Of a stretch of 64,000 nt of DNA, positions 44,991 to 53,306 are shown piece after piece; within the stretch, counting starts at the first letter, position 1, and each line of letters begins with the position of its first letter. This stretch comes from Bacteroidota bacterium (lineage in GTDB: Bacteria; Bacteroidota; Bacteroidia; Sphingobacteriales; Sphingobacteriaceae): the NCBI GenBank assembly GCA_013286325.1, contig JABDFZ010000001.1:37429-101428 (forward strand), in the 5' to 3' direction. The notes below the pieces were generated by a model. That model searched no databases. It was not told where the DNA came from and was given only the letters and a program-made list of their open reading frames with translations. A program made the translations under genes and the position numbers.

Positions 44991-46877
44991 ATGAAAAAAT
45001 TATCCTTAGCACTATGTTGTTGTCTTATTAGCTTCCTGTCATTTAGCCAAACCAATAAAAGCGGATTGGCTATTATACCCGAACCAGTAAAGGCTATAAC
45101 AAAACCGGGCGAATTCACCCTGCCTAAAAATATTACTATCCAGGCAAGCTCGAAGGCAGATATATTGCCGGTTACCGCTTACCTTAAATCGAAATTAGCG
45201 ATATCTACGGGAGCATTGGTTACTGTAAAAAGTGCATTTCCAGTCCCTGCTACAATTAAACTGATGCTTAACACAAAAGCGGATACTGTGCTGGGAAAAG
45301 AGGGTTATCATTTATGGGTTGGCAAAAAGGGTATCATAATAAAAGCTAACGAACCGGCCGGATTATTTTATGGCGTGCAAACATTAATACAGTTATTGCC
45401 TAAAGAGATTGAGAGTACAGAAGTACACCACATAAAATGGACTGCGCCACTTGTTGATATTACTGATTACCCCCGATTTAAGTGGAGGGGGCTGATGTTT
45501 GATGTTTCGAGGCATTTCTTTACCAAAGAGGAAGTGAAACAGTACATTGACCAAATGGTGCGCTATAAATTTAATGTTTTACATATGCACCTTACCGATG
45601 ACGAAGGCTGGCGCATTGAAATTAAAAGCTTGCCGCGTTTAACAACAGTAGGAGCTTATAACGTTAAAAAGATTGGCGAGTTTGGTAATTTCTCGACACC
45701 TACGCCTGATGAACCACGCACTTATGGCGGTTTTTATACTCAGGAAGATATTAAAGAACTGGTAAGATATGCAAAGGAAAGGTTTTTGGACATTATGCCG
45801 GAAATCGATGTACCTGGGCACAGCCTTGCCGCTGTTGTTTCTTATCCCGAATTGTCATGCACTCCTGGCGCCGATCAGTACCAGGTAAGATCTGGAGAGC
45901 GCACTATGGGTGATAATACGCTTAACCCATCAAGCGAGAAAACTTATGCATTTTTGGACAAGGTGCTTACGGAAGTAGCCCAGCTGTTCCCATTTGGATA
46001 TGTGCACATGGGCGGCGACGAGTGCAATAAGGCTTACTGGGCAAAAAGTGATTCGGTAACCGCTTTGATGAAACGTGAAAACCTGAAGACCTACGAGGAA
46101 GTACAAAGCTATTTTGAAAAACGATTGGAAAAGATAGTAGAATCGAAAGGTAAGAAATTTATGGGCTGGGACGAGATAATTGAAGGCGGCCTGGGACCGA
46201 ATGCTGCTGTTATGAGCTGGCGCGGCATACAGGGAGGTATCACCGCTTCGAAGCTTGGGCACGAAGTGGTAATGAGTCCTACAACGTTTGCTTACCTGGA
46301 TTATATGCAGAGTGACAGGGTTACTGAACCGCATGTATACGCTACGCTGCGTTTAAATAAATCGTACGAGTTCGAGCCTGTGCCGGATAGCGCTGAATCT
46401 AAATTAATACTAGGAGGTCAGGCTAATTTATGGACAGAGCAGGTATTTACTTTCAGGCAGGTAGAATATATGACCTGGCCGCGCGGTTTTGCTATATCAG
46501 AGTCTGTTTGGTCGCCTAAAGACAAGAAAAGCTGGGGTAATTTTTATCCGAAGGTTGAAAAACATTTTGCCCGTTTTAACGAAGCTGAGATAAAATATGC
46601 ACCAAGCGTTTATGACCCCAGCTTTGATGCGCACATGGGAGCAGACAGCCTGATAAGGGTTACCCTTACCAACGAGATCCCTAACCTGGATATTTATTAC
46701 AGCTTTGATAATTCGTACCCGGACAAGTTCTATCCTAAATATACAGAACCTTTAATAGTGCCGAAAGATGCAGTACAGCTACGTGTAATAACTTACAGAG
46801 GCAAAGAACCGATTGGAAGAATGGTGACCATGCCAATAGCTGAATTAAGGAGAAGACTGGGAAGGGGAAGGCAATAG
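44991..46877 (+). CDS. GH20 beta-N-acetylhexosaminidase
   Basis: The 628-residue protein has a signal peptide (LSLALCCCLISFLSFSQ). An N-terminal GH20b alpha/beta domain (about 30-150) is followed by the GH20 barrel: YPRFKWRGLMFDVSRHF, HMHLTDDEGWRIEIKSLPRL and the catalytic Asp-Glu pair D343-E344 in HMGGDECNKAYW. WEEQ-like LGGQANLWTEQVF lies near the end, and the C-terminus has a chitobiase-like beta domain (YYSFDNSYPDKFYPKYTEPL). It removes terminal N-acetylhexosamine residues from chitin- or glycoprotein-type glycans in the periplasm or at the surface. Confidence 0.95.
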   Translation: MKKLSLALCCCLISFLSFSQTNKSGLAIIPEPVKAITKPGEFTLPKNITIQASSKADILPVTAYLKSKLAISTGALVTVKSAFPVPATIKLMLNTKADTVLGKEGYHLWVGKKGIIIKANEPAGLFYGVQTLIQLLPKEIESTEVHHIKWTAPLVDITDYPRFKWRGLMFDVSRHFFTKEEVKQYIDQMVRYKFNVLHMHLTDDEGWRIEIKSLPRLTTVGAYNVKKIGEFGNFSTPTPDEPRTYGGFYTQEDIKELVRYAKERFLDIMPEIDVPGHSLAAVVSYPELSCTPGADQYQVRSGERTMGDNTLNPSSEKTYAFLDKVLTEVAQLFPFGYVHMGGDECNKAYWAKSDSVTALMKRENLKTYEEVQSYFEKRLEKIVESKGKKFMGWDEIIEGGLGPNAAVMSWRGIQGGITASKLGHEVVMSPTTFAYLDYMQSDRVTEPHVYATLRLNKSYEFEPVPDSAESKLILGGQANLWTEQVFTFRQVEYMTWPRGFAISESVWSPKDKKSWGNFYPKVEKHFARFNEAEIKYAPSVYDPSFDAHMGADSLIRVTLTNEIPNLDIYYSFDNSYPDKFYPKYTEPLIVPKDAVQLRVITYRGKEPIGRMVTMPIAELRRRLGRGRQ

Positions 46878-46900
46878 GAAAAATCTGGAGTTTTAAGTCA

Positions 46901-46952
46901 AAAGCCCGAAGCCCTGAACCATAGAAAAACTAAGGTCCAGGCTTCGGGCTTT
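46901..46952. terminator. Bidirectional terminator hairpin
   Basis: AAAGCCCGAAGCCCTGAACC pairs with GGTCCAGGCTTCGGGCTTT with minor bulges. It lies 23 nt past the GH20 stop and before the convergent 47001 gene. Confidence 0.8.
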
Positions 46953-47000
46953 AAATTAAGGCAACTACCAAACATCAACCTTTACAAATATTTGTAACTT

Positions 47001-47759
47001 TTAATTAGTTGAAGGTGTTTGCGGTGCTTTTTTATTAGCTAAAGAAAAAATTAATTTAAAGGACCAACCACTTACTGTTTTGTTATAGAAAAGATTCGTG
47101 TCTTTAGTATCTAATGCATTATAATTAGTCCCATCACCTTTAGGAATTGGTTTATCTGCATAAGCGTTTACTATATAATCACGCAACTGGCTGATCCTAC
47201 TCACATCATAAAACATTGCTATTTGGAGGTTCTCGGTAACAAAATATCCAAGACCCATACCTCCATTTATATTTTTATTAAATGTTACATCAGGGGCAAC
47301 ATTCACAAGGTCCAAAGCAAGGTTAATTGACAAATGTTCCCAAAAACTAACACCGGCAATATTTTGAACGCCCTTATCAAGTTTTTTCGATGTTGCAAAT
47401 GCAGAAGTACTTGAGTCTGTTAAAAATCCGGATTGCTTAGTCAAACTATATTTTTGTTGAAGTAGCGAGTTATAACTGGTGGTTTTTGATTGCTTTACAA
47501 AAGTATTAGCATTTTGGTCTACGGCTATTTTACCAAGCTTAACCATAATAACTGATGATATTACAAAAGCCTGTTTACTAAGTGGTTGCAATTTTAAACT
47601 ATGATTATTATCCGTTGTTAAGGAATAATCGTATGTTTTTTCGTTTGTGTGACTGTATCCTGCCCCAAAGCCAAATGTCACACCATTTAAATCAGCTGTT
47701 TGCCCAAAAGCCAGGTCAATTAAACCCAGGAACATTAAGGTAAATATTAATCTTTTCAT
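47001..47759 (-). CDS. Exported protein of unknown function
   Basis: I do not recognise this 252-residue protein. It has a signal peptide (MKRLIFTLMFLGLIDLAFGQ) and a pattern of short strands (VTFGFGAGYSHTNEKTYDYS; KPLSKQ-type; INGGMGLGYFVTENLQIAMF) ending SGWSFKLIFSLANKKA, which suggests a small outer-membrane barrel. It lies 85 nt downstream of the 47845-48303 gene on the same strand, so the two may be cotranscribed. No motif indicates an enzyme. Confidence 0.65.
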   Translation of the reverse strand: MKRLIFTLMFLGLIDLAFGQTADLNGVTFGFGAGYSHTNEKTYDYSLTTDNNHSLKLQPLSKQAFVISSVIMVKLGKIAVDQNANTFVKQSKTTSYNSLLQQKYSLTKQSGFLTDSSTSAFATSKKLDKGVQNIAGVSFWEHLSINLALDLVNVAPDVTFNKNINGGMGLGYFVTENLQIAMFYDVSRISQLRDYIVNAYADKPIPKGDGTNYNALDTKDTNLFYNKTVSGWSFKLIFSLANKKAPQTPSTN

Positions 47760-47844
47760 TGTAATAAAGTTTAGGTGCCTACTCTAAATCCGTTTTCGGC
47801 TTTCCGGGTTTTAGGTTCGTTAAAATATCATATTGATGCATTAT

Positions 47845-48303
47845 TTATTTTAAGGCTGAAGAAGCTTTATTAAAGCCATAAGGCAGAACACCAATTCCCA
47901 ATCCATAAATAACAGTGGTAAGGTTTGATAAATCGGCAGGCTTAGCCGGATCTTTAAAATAACAGTACATATAAAAAGTGCTTAAACAAACACCTATTGT
48001 AAGCGCCACCAGTCCGGTCAAGAATGCAATAGCACGGCTGGTGCTTTGCGGCGGAGTCGGAGTACCTGTACTGCTTCCGGCAACAGGAGCGGCATTTTTA
48101 TCTTTTTCGGCCAAGAGGCCAGAGGATTTTACAGTACTCTTTAACTTAACGGTTGTTACAATTAAAATAAGGGCAAAAAAGATGACCGGTAAAAATGCTA
48201 TCCAGGTTTCAGGGATATTGGGCTGATCATTTTTTGCAGTATCAGCCAAACAACAAAAGGGGGTCAATAACGCGATGGTTAATAATAAATTTTTAGTTTT
48301 CAT
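47845..48303 (-). CDS. Small membrane protein of unknown function
   Basis: The 152-residue protein has an N-terminal signal or membrane segment (NLLLTIALLTPFCCLAD) and three further hydrophobic segments: WIAFLPVIFFALILIVTTV, AFLTGLVALTIGVCLSTFYM and a weaker one at TTVIYGLGIGVLPYGF. A Pro/Ser/Thr-rich charged loop lies between. I recognise no family. It is divergent from the 48514 gene across a 210-nt gap containing an inverted repeat (48362-48406). Confidence 0.65.
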   Translation of the reverse strand: MKTKNLLLTIALLTPFCCLADTAKNDQPNIPETWIAFLPVIFFALILIVTTVKLKSTVKSSGLLAEKDKNAAPVAGSSTGTPTPPQSTSRAIAFLTGLVALTIGVCLSTFYMYCYFKDPAKPADLSNLTTVIYGLGIGVLPYGFNKASSALK

Positions 48304-48361
48304 GACTTTAAGGTTTTAATGAGATTGAATACCTCAAATCTCAGCAGGAAAATAAAATGGC

Positions 48362-48406
48362 AATGCCGTAAAAAAGCCTTTTTTAACAGGGTGATTTTAC
48401 GGTATT
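48362..48406. promoter_or_regulatory. Inverted repeat in the divergent 48303/48514 gap
   Basis: AATGCCGTAAAA (48362-48373) and TTTTACGGTATT (48395-48406) pair with one wobble position. It lies between two diverging genes and could be an operator or a transcript hairpin. The right arm is followed by AAAA, not a U-tract. Confidence 0.45.
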
Positions 48407-48513
48407 AAAAAGGGCATAAACACATTGTGGATGTGATAGTTAGTGCAGAATATTGGATTATTAAATAACACATTAATTCATTAAATTTATCACAACTTAA
48501 ATCTTAAAACATC

Positions 48514-48978
48514 ATGAAAAAATTAGCATTACCAATTGTCACATTAATAATTGGGTTTGTAACAGGTTATCTTATTTTCAAAAATTCAACTCCAAAATTT
48601 CCTTTTCAATTTGGACCAGGTAGTTTCGAGAAATCTCATTCACTTTTACCCCAAGCTATTGACAGTGCTGTAGCAGCAAAAAATATTGCTGATTATCAAA
48701 AAATGGTTAGTGCTTCCGTACCTGGAACACAAGGTCCTTTCCATGGTTTTTTTCTTGATTCGGCATCTCTTCAAAAAGTACTATCTGAAAAAGTAGATGG
48801 AATAAGCTTTTACCTAGGTATGGATCCATATAATTCAATAAATCATCAAAATTATGTAACTATTTATTATACTGGAGCCAAAGCCAACCTTCATGCTCCA
48901 CCTAGATTTATAAATTCAAAAGATGTTTATGAATATGTTTATCCATGTCCCACAGCTTGTGGAACTTTAGCACCTTGA
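48514..48978 (+). CDS. Membrane-anchored or exported protein of unknown function
   Basis: The 154-residue protein has one N-terminal hydrophobic segment (LALPIVTLIIGFVTGYLIF) and an extracytoplasmic domain with no recognised family. Its C-terminus carries a pair of cysteines in YPCPTACG. The sequence is much richer in A/T than neighbouring genes. Its stop is 2 nt before the next start at 48981, so the genes 48514-51069 look like one operon. It could be a sensory input partner of the histidine kinase; that is inference. Confidence 0.55.
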   Translation: MKKLALPIVTLIIGFVTGYLIFKNSTPKFPFQFGPGSFEKSHSLLPQAIDSAVAAKNIADYQKMVSASVPGTQGPFHGFFLDSASLQKVLSEKVDGISFYLGMDPYNSINHQNYVTIYYTGAKANLHAPPRFINSKDVYEYVYPCPTACGTLAP

Positions 48979-48980
48979 TC

Positions 48981-49643
48981 ATGTTTATTAATTTTATAAT
49001 TTATCTTTTGCTATTATTATTGATTTTTATAAATGGTGCAGTGCAATTAAAAAGGCACTCAACACCATTTATAATTTTAATAACACTTATAGGATTGACA
49101 TTTTTAAGTGAGTTAATAGGCAGATTTTTAGCTATGAAACTTCGTAATAGTATGCCTGTCTACCATGTTATTTCTGTGCTTGAGTATACTTGTATAACTT
49201 TGATTTATTTGTATTTTCTAAAGGGAAAAAAATTTAGAGTAATCAAATATTTACTACCAGTCCTAATTATTTGTTCCTTTTTAAATAGTCTTTATATCCA
49301 AGGACTTTTAAATTTCCCTTCAAATAGCATATTATTATTTCAAATAGTTTATTTATGTTATGCGTTATTGGGGTTAATTCAAATGTTAAAAATTCCAAAT
49401 CAAATTTTAATCCGTAAACAAAGTTTCTTTTGGTTAAATATATCACTGTTATTTTATTCAAGTACTCAATTATTGTTTTTTGGATTGCTAAATTATGCAA
49501 TCAAACATCATTTAAATTTGAATCCAGTATTTACTTTTTCATTTATAATTAATTTAATTTACTATAGCCTCCTAGCTATATCAATACGTTTGGATAGGAT
49601 TAGTCCTAATAGATCAACTCACAATGAAGTCCTTGATAAATGA
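48981..49643 (+). CDS. Polytopic membrane protein upstream of a histidine kinase
   Basis: I start at the ATG 48981 (MFINFIIYLLLLLLIFINGA); the ORF-track ATG at 48945 would overlap the previous gene. The 220-residue protein has about six or seven hydrophobic helices. No catalytic motif is visible. Its 3' end overlaps the histidine kinase start by 20 nt. With the kinase (one TM, no sensor domain) this looks like a split sensor: membrane protein plus kinase. The base composition is strongly AT-rich. Confidence 0.6.
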   Translation: MFINFIIYLLLLLLIFINGAVQLKRHSTPFIILITLIGLTFLSELIGRFLAMKLRNSMPVYHVISVLEYTCITLIYLYFLKGKKFRVIKYLLPVLIICSFLNSLYIQGLLNFPSNSILLFQIVYLCYALLGLIQMLKIPNQILIRKQSFFWLNISLLFYSSTQLLFFGLLNYAIKHHLNLNPVFTFSFIINLIYYSLLAISIRLDRISPNRSTHNEVLDK

Positions 49644-50424
49644 TGACTTTGAACTATATGAACTAATTTTTGTTACGGCATTTTTTTTTGCTGGTCTAAC
49701 TGGGTTTATTATTTATTTTTTAATATTATATAGAAAAAAACAAGTATTAAATTCAATTCAACAAGAAAAATTAGAAATTAAATTTCAACGGGAAATATTA
49801 AAAACCCAGCTCGAAGTACAGGAACAAACTATGCAAACCATTGGCGCTGATCTGCATGATAATATTGGGCAGTTGTTGAGTCTTACCTCGTTAACGCTTA
49901 ACTCTATTGAGTTAGATAATGAGCTAAAGGCCCGACAAAAAATTGATACCGCTATTGATCTCACTGTCCGTTCTATTAAAGAAATGCGTTTGCTTGGAAA
50001 ATTGTTACAGGGCGACCAGCTGATTGCGATGGGTTTGCCGGAAGCTATCAGGCATGAGATCAACTGGATTGAAAAATCAGGCCGCTATCAAATTAATTAT
50101 ACTGAAGAGGGGGAGATGCCTGCAATCAGCTGCACGGAAAAGGATCTTATTCTTTTCCGGATCATCCAGGAGATCTTAAATAATATTATGAAACACTCGC
50201 AAGCTACGGAGATAAATATTAAGCTAAATTACCAGGATGCATCGCTCCTATTAGCTGTTAATGATAACGGTATAGGCTTTAATGCAGATAATTTACCCAC
50301 AGAGCAAAGCGGCATGGGCTTGCAGAATATTCAAAAAAGAGCAGGCATAATTGGCGGCGAGGCTACGATCATTTCAAATCAGGGTGAGGGTACCACTATA
50401 ACTATTTTTACACCATATCCTTAA
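49624..50424 (+). CDS. Sensor histidine kinase, NarL/HisKA_3 type
   Basis: The 266-residue protein has one TM segment (about 14-36) and a coiled segment. The phosphoacceptor region is TIGADLHDNIGQLLSLTSLT (H78, HDNIGQ), followed by the HATPase: RIIQEILNNIMKHSQATEIN (N box), DNGIGF (G1) and SGMGLQNIQKRAGIIGGEAT (G2). It has no periplasmic sensor domain. It overlaps the preceding membrane-protein gene by 20 nt and is followed 3 nt later by its response regulator. Base composition changes from AT-rich to normal near 49800, just before the H box. Confidence 0.9.
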   Translation: MKSLINDDFELYELIFVTAFFFAGLTGFIIYFLILYRKKQVLNSIQQEKLEIKFQREILKTQLEVQEQTMQTIGADLHDNIGQLLSLTSLTLNSIELDNELKARQKIDTAIDLTVRSIKEMRLLGKLLQGDQLIAMGLPEAIRHEINWIEKSGRYQINYTEEGEMPAISCTEKDLILFRIIQEILNNIMKHSQATEINIKLNYQDASLLLAVNDNGIGFNADNLPTEQSGMGLQNIQKRAGIIGGEATIISNQGEGTTITIFTPYP

Positions 50425-50427
50425 ACA

Positions 50428-51069
50428 ATGCAAAAAGAACAGATATTAATTGCGATTGTTGACGACCATACACTTTTCAGGAATGGTGTTGCATCGCTTA
50501 TGGGTGAGTTTGAGGAATTAAAGGTTGTTTTTGAAGCCGAAAACGGCGAACAGATGCAATATATGTTGGCGAAAAAACCTTTGCCGCAAGTAATATTAAT
50601 GGATATTAATATGCCTGTGATTGACGGTTATGCTGCAACCAAATGGCTTAAAGAAAGGTATCCCAAGATCAGGGTTTTGGCGCTAAGTATGTTTGAGGAT
50701 GATAAGGCGGTTATCCGGATGATAAAAAGCGGGGCAAACGGCTATGTGTTAAAAGAATCAAAACCAAGGGAGCTTTTGGAGGCTATTAAAACTGTTAATG
50801 AAAAAGGTGTTTTTATTAACGAAATGGTTTCAGGTAAACTTATCCGTACCGTTGCGGGTGACGAAACGCCTCCCGATTTCTCGGGCAAAGAGCTTGAGTT
50901 TTTAAAGCTATGCTGCTCGGAATTAACCTATAAAGAAATTGCTGATAAAATGTTTGTAAGCCCGCGTACAGTTGATAACTACCGTGAGTCGCTTTTTCAA
51001 AAGCTTAACCTAAAAACAAGGACAGGGCTGGTGATGTATGCCATTAAAAATGAAATTTTTAAATTGTAG
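50428..51069 (+). CDS. NarL/FixJ family response regulator (LuxR-type HTH)
   Basis: The receiver domain has D12/D13 (IVDDHTLFRNG), the phosphorylation site D59 (VILMDINMPVIDG) and K109 (NGYVLKESK). The C-terminal LuxR HTH is LTYKEIADKMFVSPRTVDNY then RESLFQKLNLKTRTG. Phosphorylated by the kinase immediately upstream, it should bind DNA. Likely targets are the adjacent acyltransferase and barrel/esterase genes, but no operator was identified. It ends 133 nt before the acyltransferase gene. Confidence 0.93.
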   Translation: MQKEQILIAIVDDHTLFRNGVASLMGEFEELKVVFEAENGEQMQYMLAKKPLPQVILMDINMPVIDGYAATKWLKERYPKIRVLALSMFEDDKAVIRMIKSGANGYVLKESKPRELLEAIKTVNEKGVFINEMVSGKLIRTVAGDETPPDFSGKELEFLKLCCSELTYKEIADKMFVSPRTVDNYRESLFQKLNLKTRTGLVMYAIKNEIFKL

Positions 51070-51202
51070 ATTTAGCTTTCGATGCTCATATCGGGCTTTA
51101 GGCAGCTTTCAAACCACAGTTTTCCACACCTTCTGGTTAACTTTTTGCTTATAGGTGGTTAAAATAAAGTTATCTTAGGCAATTAATATCATTTAAAGCG
51201 GT

Positions 51203-52423
51203 TTGTCACAAAAGTCAGTTCAAAATTATATACCGGCATTAACAGGAGTGCGTGCAATGGCAGCCTTCCTTGTATTTATATCCCACTTTGCGTATGTTTT
51301 TGATGATAAATTTCCACACATTATACAACGTTTCCTGGGTGAGTTCCACATTGGGGTAAGTATTTTCTTTGTGCTGTCGGGCTTTCTGATCACTTTCCGT
51401 TATTACAACAGCTTCAATTTAACTACCGACTGGTTTAAGCAATATTTAAAAAACAGGGTTGCGCGTATTTACCCGATGTATTTCTTGCTGACAGTAGCTG
51501 CTTTTGTTTACTATTTTATCACTAAAGATCAAACTATAACAAAAGGTTCATCCAACCCGGTAGGGTTAATGGTATTGAACATAACTTTTATACGCGGTTT
51601 TTTTTATCAGTACTGGGATACCGGTATAGCGCAGGGATGGTCGCTTACGGTTGAGGAATGCTTTTATTTCTCTGCTCCAATTATTTTCCTTATCGCCAAA
51701 AAATATAATAAATTCTATATACAGCCGGTAATTATTACGCTGTTCGCTATCGCGATGGTGTTCATTTTCCGGGATATAAACTGGCATGGTTTTTTTGGCA
51801 ATTTTACATTTGTGCTGTGCTTTACCTTTTTTGGCCGGTGCTTTGAATTTTTTGTTGGTGTACAATTAGCCAGGTATGTGCTTAAAAACGGTTTTACGCG
51901 CACGCATAAATTCAGCTTTACCTACGGGGGCTTTATTATGATATTTGTTTGTGTGTTTGTTATGGCGCTACAAACACCAATAGCACCCTGGATTGCCGGA
52001 TTAGAGACCCCGGTAGGCATAATCACTAACAATTACTTTTTATGCGTGATGGTGGCCTTTTTCTTTTACGGCATCTTAACCGAGGAAACCGCATTTAAAA
52101 AGCTGCTGGCAACACCATTTGTAGAACTGCTTGGCAAGAGCTCTTATATATTCTACCTCATCCATTTGGGGTGGATGTATAACCTGATACATGATAACAT
52201 TAACCACCTTAATGACTATATTTTTACGCTTTATGATAGATGGGGGAAAGATTGGTTTTCGCCCTTTCAATACGATAGTTTAAACCTTCTGTACATTTTT
52301 ATCGTATTAAACGCCGTTTCTATATGTTTATTTAAACTAATTGAGGAACCACTAAATCATTATATCCGTAAATCAGACTTTTTAATAAAGTATAAACCAC
52401 GCCCTAAAGGGATTGAAGATTAA
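51203..52423 (+). CDS. Acyltransferase-3 family membrane O-acyltransferase
   Basis: The 406-residue protein begins YIPALTGVRAMAAFLVFISH, the N-terminal acyltransferase-3 signature with the catalytic-type His in helix 1. GVSIFFVLSGFLITFRYYNS, YLKNRVARIYPMYFLL and WSLTVEECFYFSAPIIF complete the family pattern with about ten TM helices. Family members O-acylate envelope glycans, lipids or antibiotics. The start is the TTG at 51203, because the conserved motif begins only 10 residues in. It sits directly before the barrel/esterase genes. Confidence 0.93.
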   Translation: MSQKSVQNYIPALTGVRAMAAFLVFISHFAYVFDDKFPHIIQRFLGEFHIGVSIFFVLSGFLITFRYYNSFNLTTDWFKQYLKNRVARIYPMYFLLTVAAFVYYFITKDQTITKGSSNPVGLMVLNITFIRGFFYQYWDTGIAQGWSLTVEECFYFSAPIIFLIAKKYNKFYIQPVIITLFAIAMVFIFRDINWHGFFGNFTFVLCFTFFGRCFEFFVGVQLARYVLKNGFTRTHKFSFTYGGFIMIFVCVFVMALQTPIAPWIAGLETPVGIITNNYFLCVMVAFFFYGILTEETAFKKLLATPFVELLGKSSYIFYLIHLGWMYNLIHDNINHLNDYIFTLYDRWGKDWFSPFQYDSLNLLYIFIVLNAVSICLFKLIEEPLNHYIRKSDFLIKYKPRPKGIED

Positions 52424-52455
52424 CGGATGTATTTGGCCTGTGGATTTATTATCTG

Positions 52456-53304
52456 ATGAAAAGAACATTTACGTTTACTTTTTCCTGGTGCCTGTTTTTT
52501 GTTTTGATATCTACATTTAAAACATTTGCAGGTTTCCCTATTGGTAAATACCGTAATGTTGTTGTTCCTACCTTCTCTTATTACCGCCAAACAGACAGGT
52601 TTGATATTAGTGGTAATATTATAAAGGGCAAACCAGGCGCCAGTTTTACCTCTTTTTCGGCTAATTTATATATTGGTTATGGCATTTCACGCCGATTGGA
52701 TATTATTGCTACCGTACCTTATTTATACCAGGTGAATAAATTGGCTCCTGGCCCGGGTAATACCCTGATTAACCAGGGAGCAGGTGATCTGCTTGTTGGC
52801 TTAAGCTATAACCTGATAAATTTTAATTACATAAGGTATCTTTCTGTGCAGGTATCGGGCATTGCACCGCTATATAAAACAAATGGCGGAGAGTCAGCTT
52901 TGGGTTTAGGAAACTATGGCAGTGAGGTTAAGCTGATGTATTGCGGAAACCTGCCGAAAGCTATTTTTGACAAAGGTTATTTCAATACAGAGCTTGCTTA
53001 TCGCAGGTATTTTAATGCACAGGGGCCGGATCAGGTAAGCTTTACAGGCACGTTTGGTTATCCACTAAACAAACACAACCAGTTGAGCCTTGATATTTTA
53101 CTTTTCCGTTCATTTAGTTCGAACAAAGAATTTAACAATAACTTTTATGCCGAACGGGATTATGCTTTTTTTAAGCCCCAGTTGAACTATGGGCATCAGT
53201 TTACCCGTCGGTTTACCATGTTTGTTGGTGGGTTTTATGTGCCATTCGGGTTAAATACTGGGGTTGGCTATGGCGGCACAGCTTTAGCGGTTATTAAATT
53301 ATAG
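52456..53304 (+). CDS. Outer-membrane beta-barrel protein, pair 1
   Basis: The 282-residue protein has a signal peptide (MKRTFTFTFSWCLFFVLIST..FAG) and a strand-rich mature part: VVVPTFSYYRQTDRFDISGN, LYIGYGISRRLDIIATVPYL, LGNYGSEVKLMYCGNLPK and YGHQFTRRFTMFVGGFYVPF. It resembles the MetA-pathway-of-phenol-degradation/transporter-like barrels. It is a paralog of 56233-57093 (shared GYGISR/EYGISR, VPYLY/VPFVY, GHxFTR). It is 2 nt from the start of the esterase-type gene, so they are cotranslated. Confidence 0.78.
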   Translation: MKRTFTFTFSWCLFFVLISTFKTFAGFPIGKYRNVVVPTFSYYRQTDRFDISGNIIKGKPGASFTSFSANLYIGYGISRRLDIIATVPYLYQVNKLAPGPGNTLINQGAGDLLVGLSYNLINFNYIRYLSVQVSGIAPLYKTNGGESALGLGNYGSEVKLMYCGNLPKAIFDKGYFNTELAYRRYFNAQGPDQVSFTGTFGYPLNKHNQLSLDILLFRSFSSNKEFNNNFYAERDYAFFKPQLNYGHQFTRRFTMFVGGFYVPFGLNTGVGYGGTALAVIKL

Positions 53305-53306
53305 TT

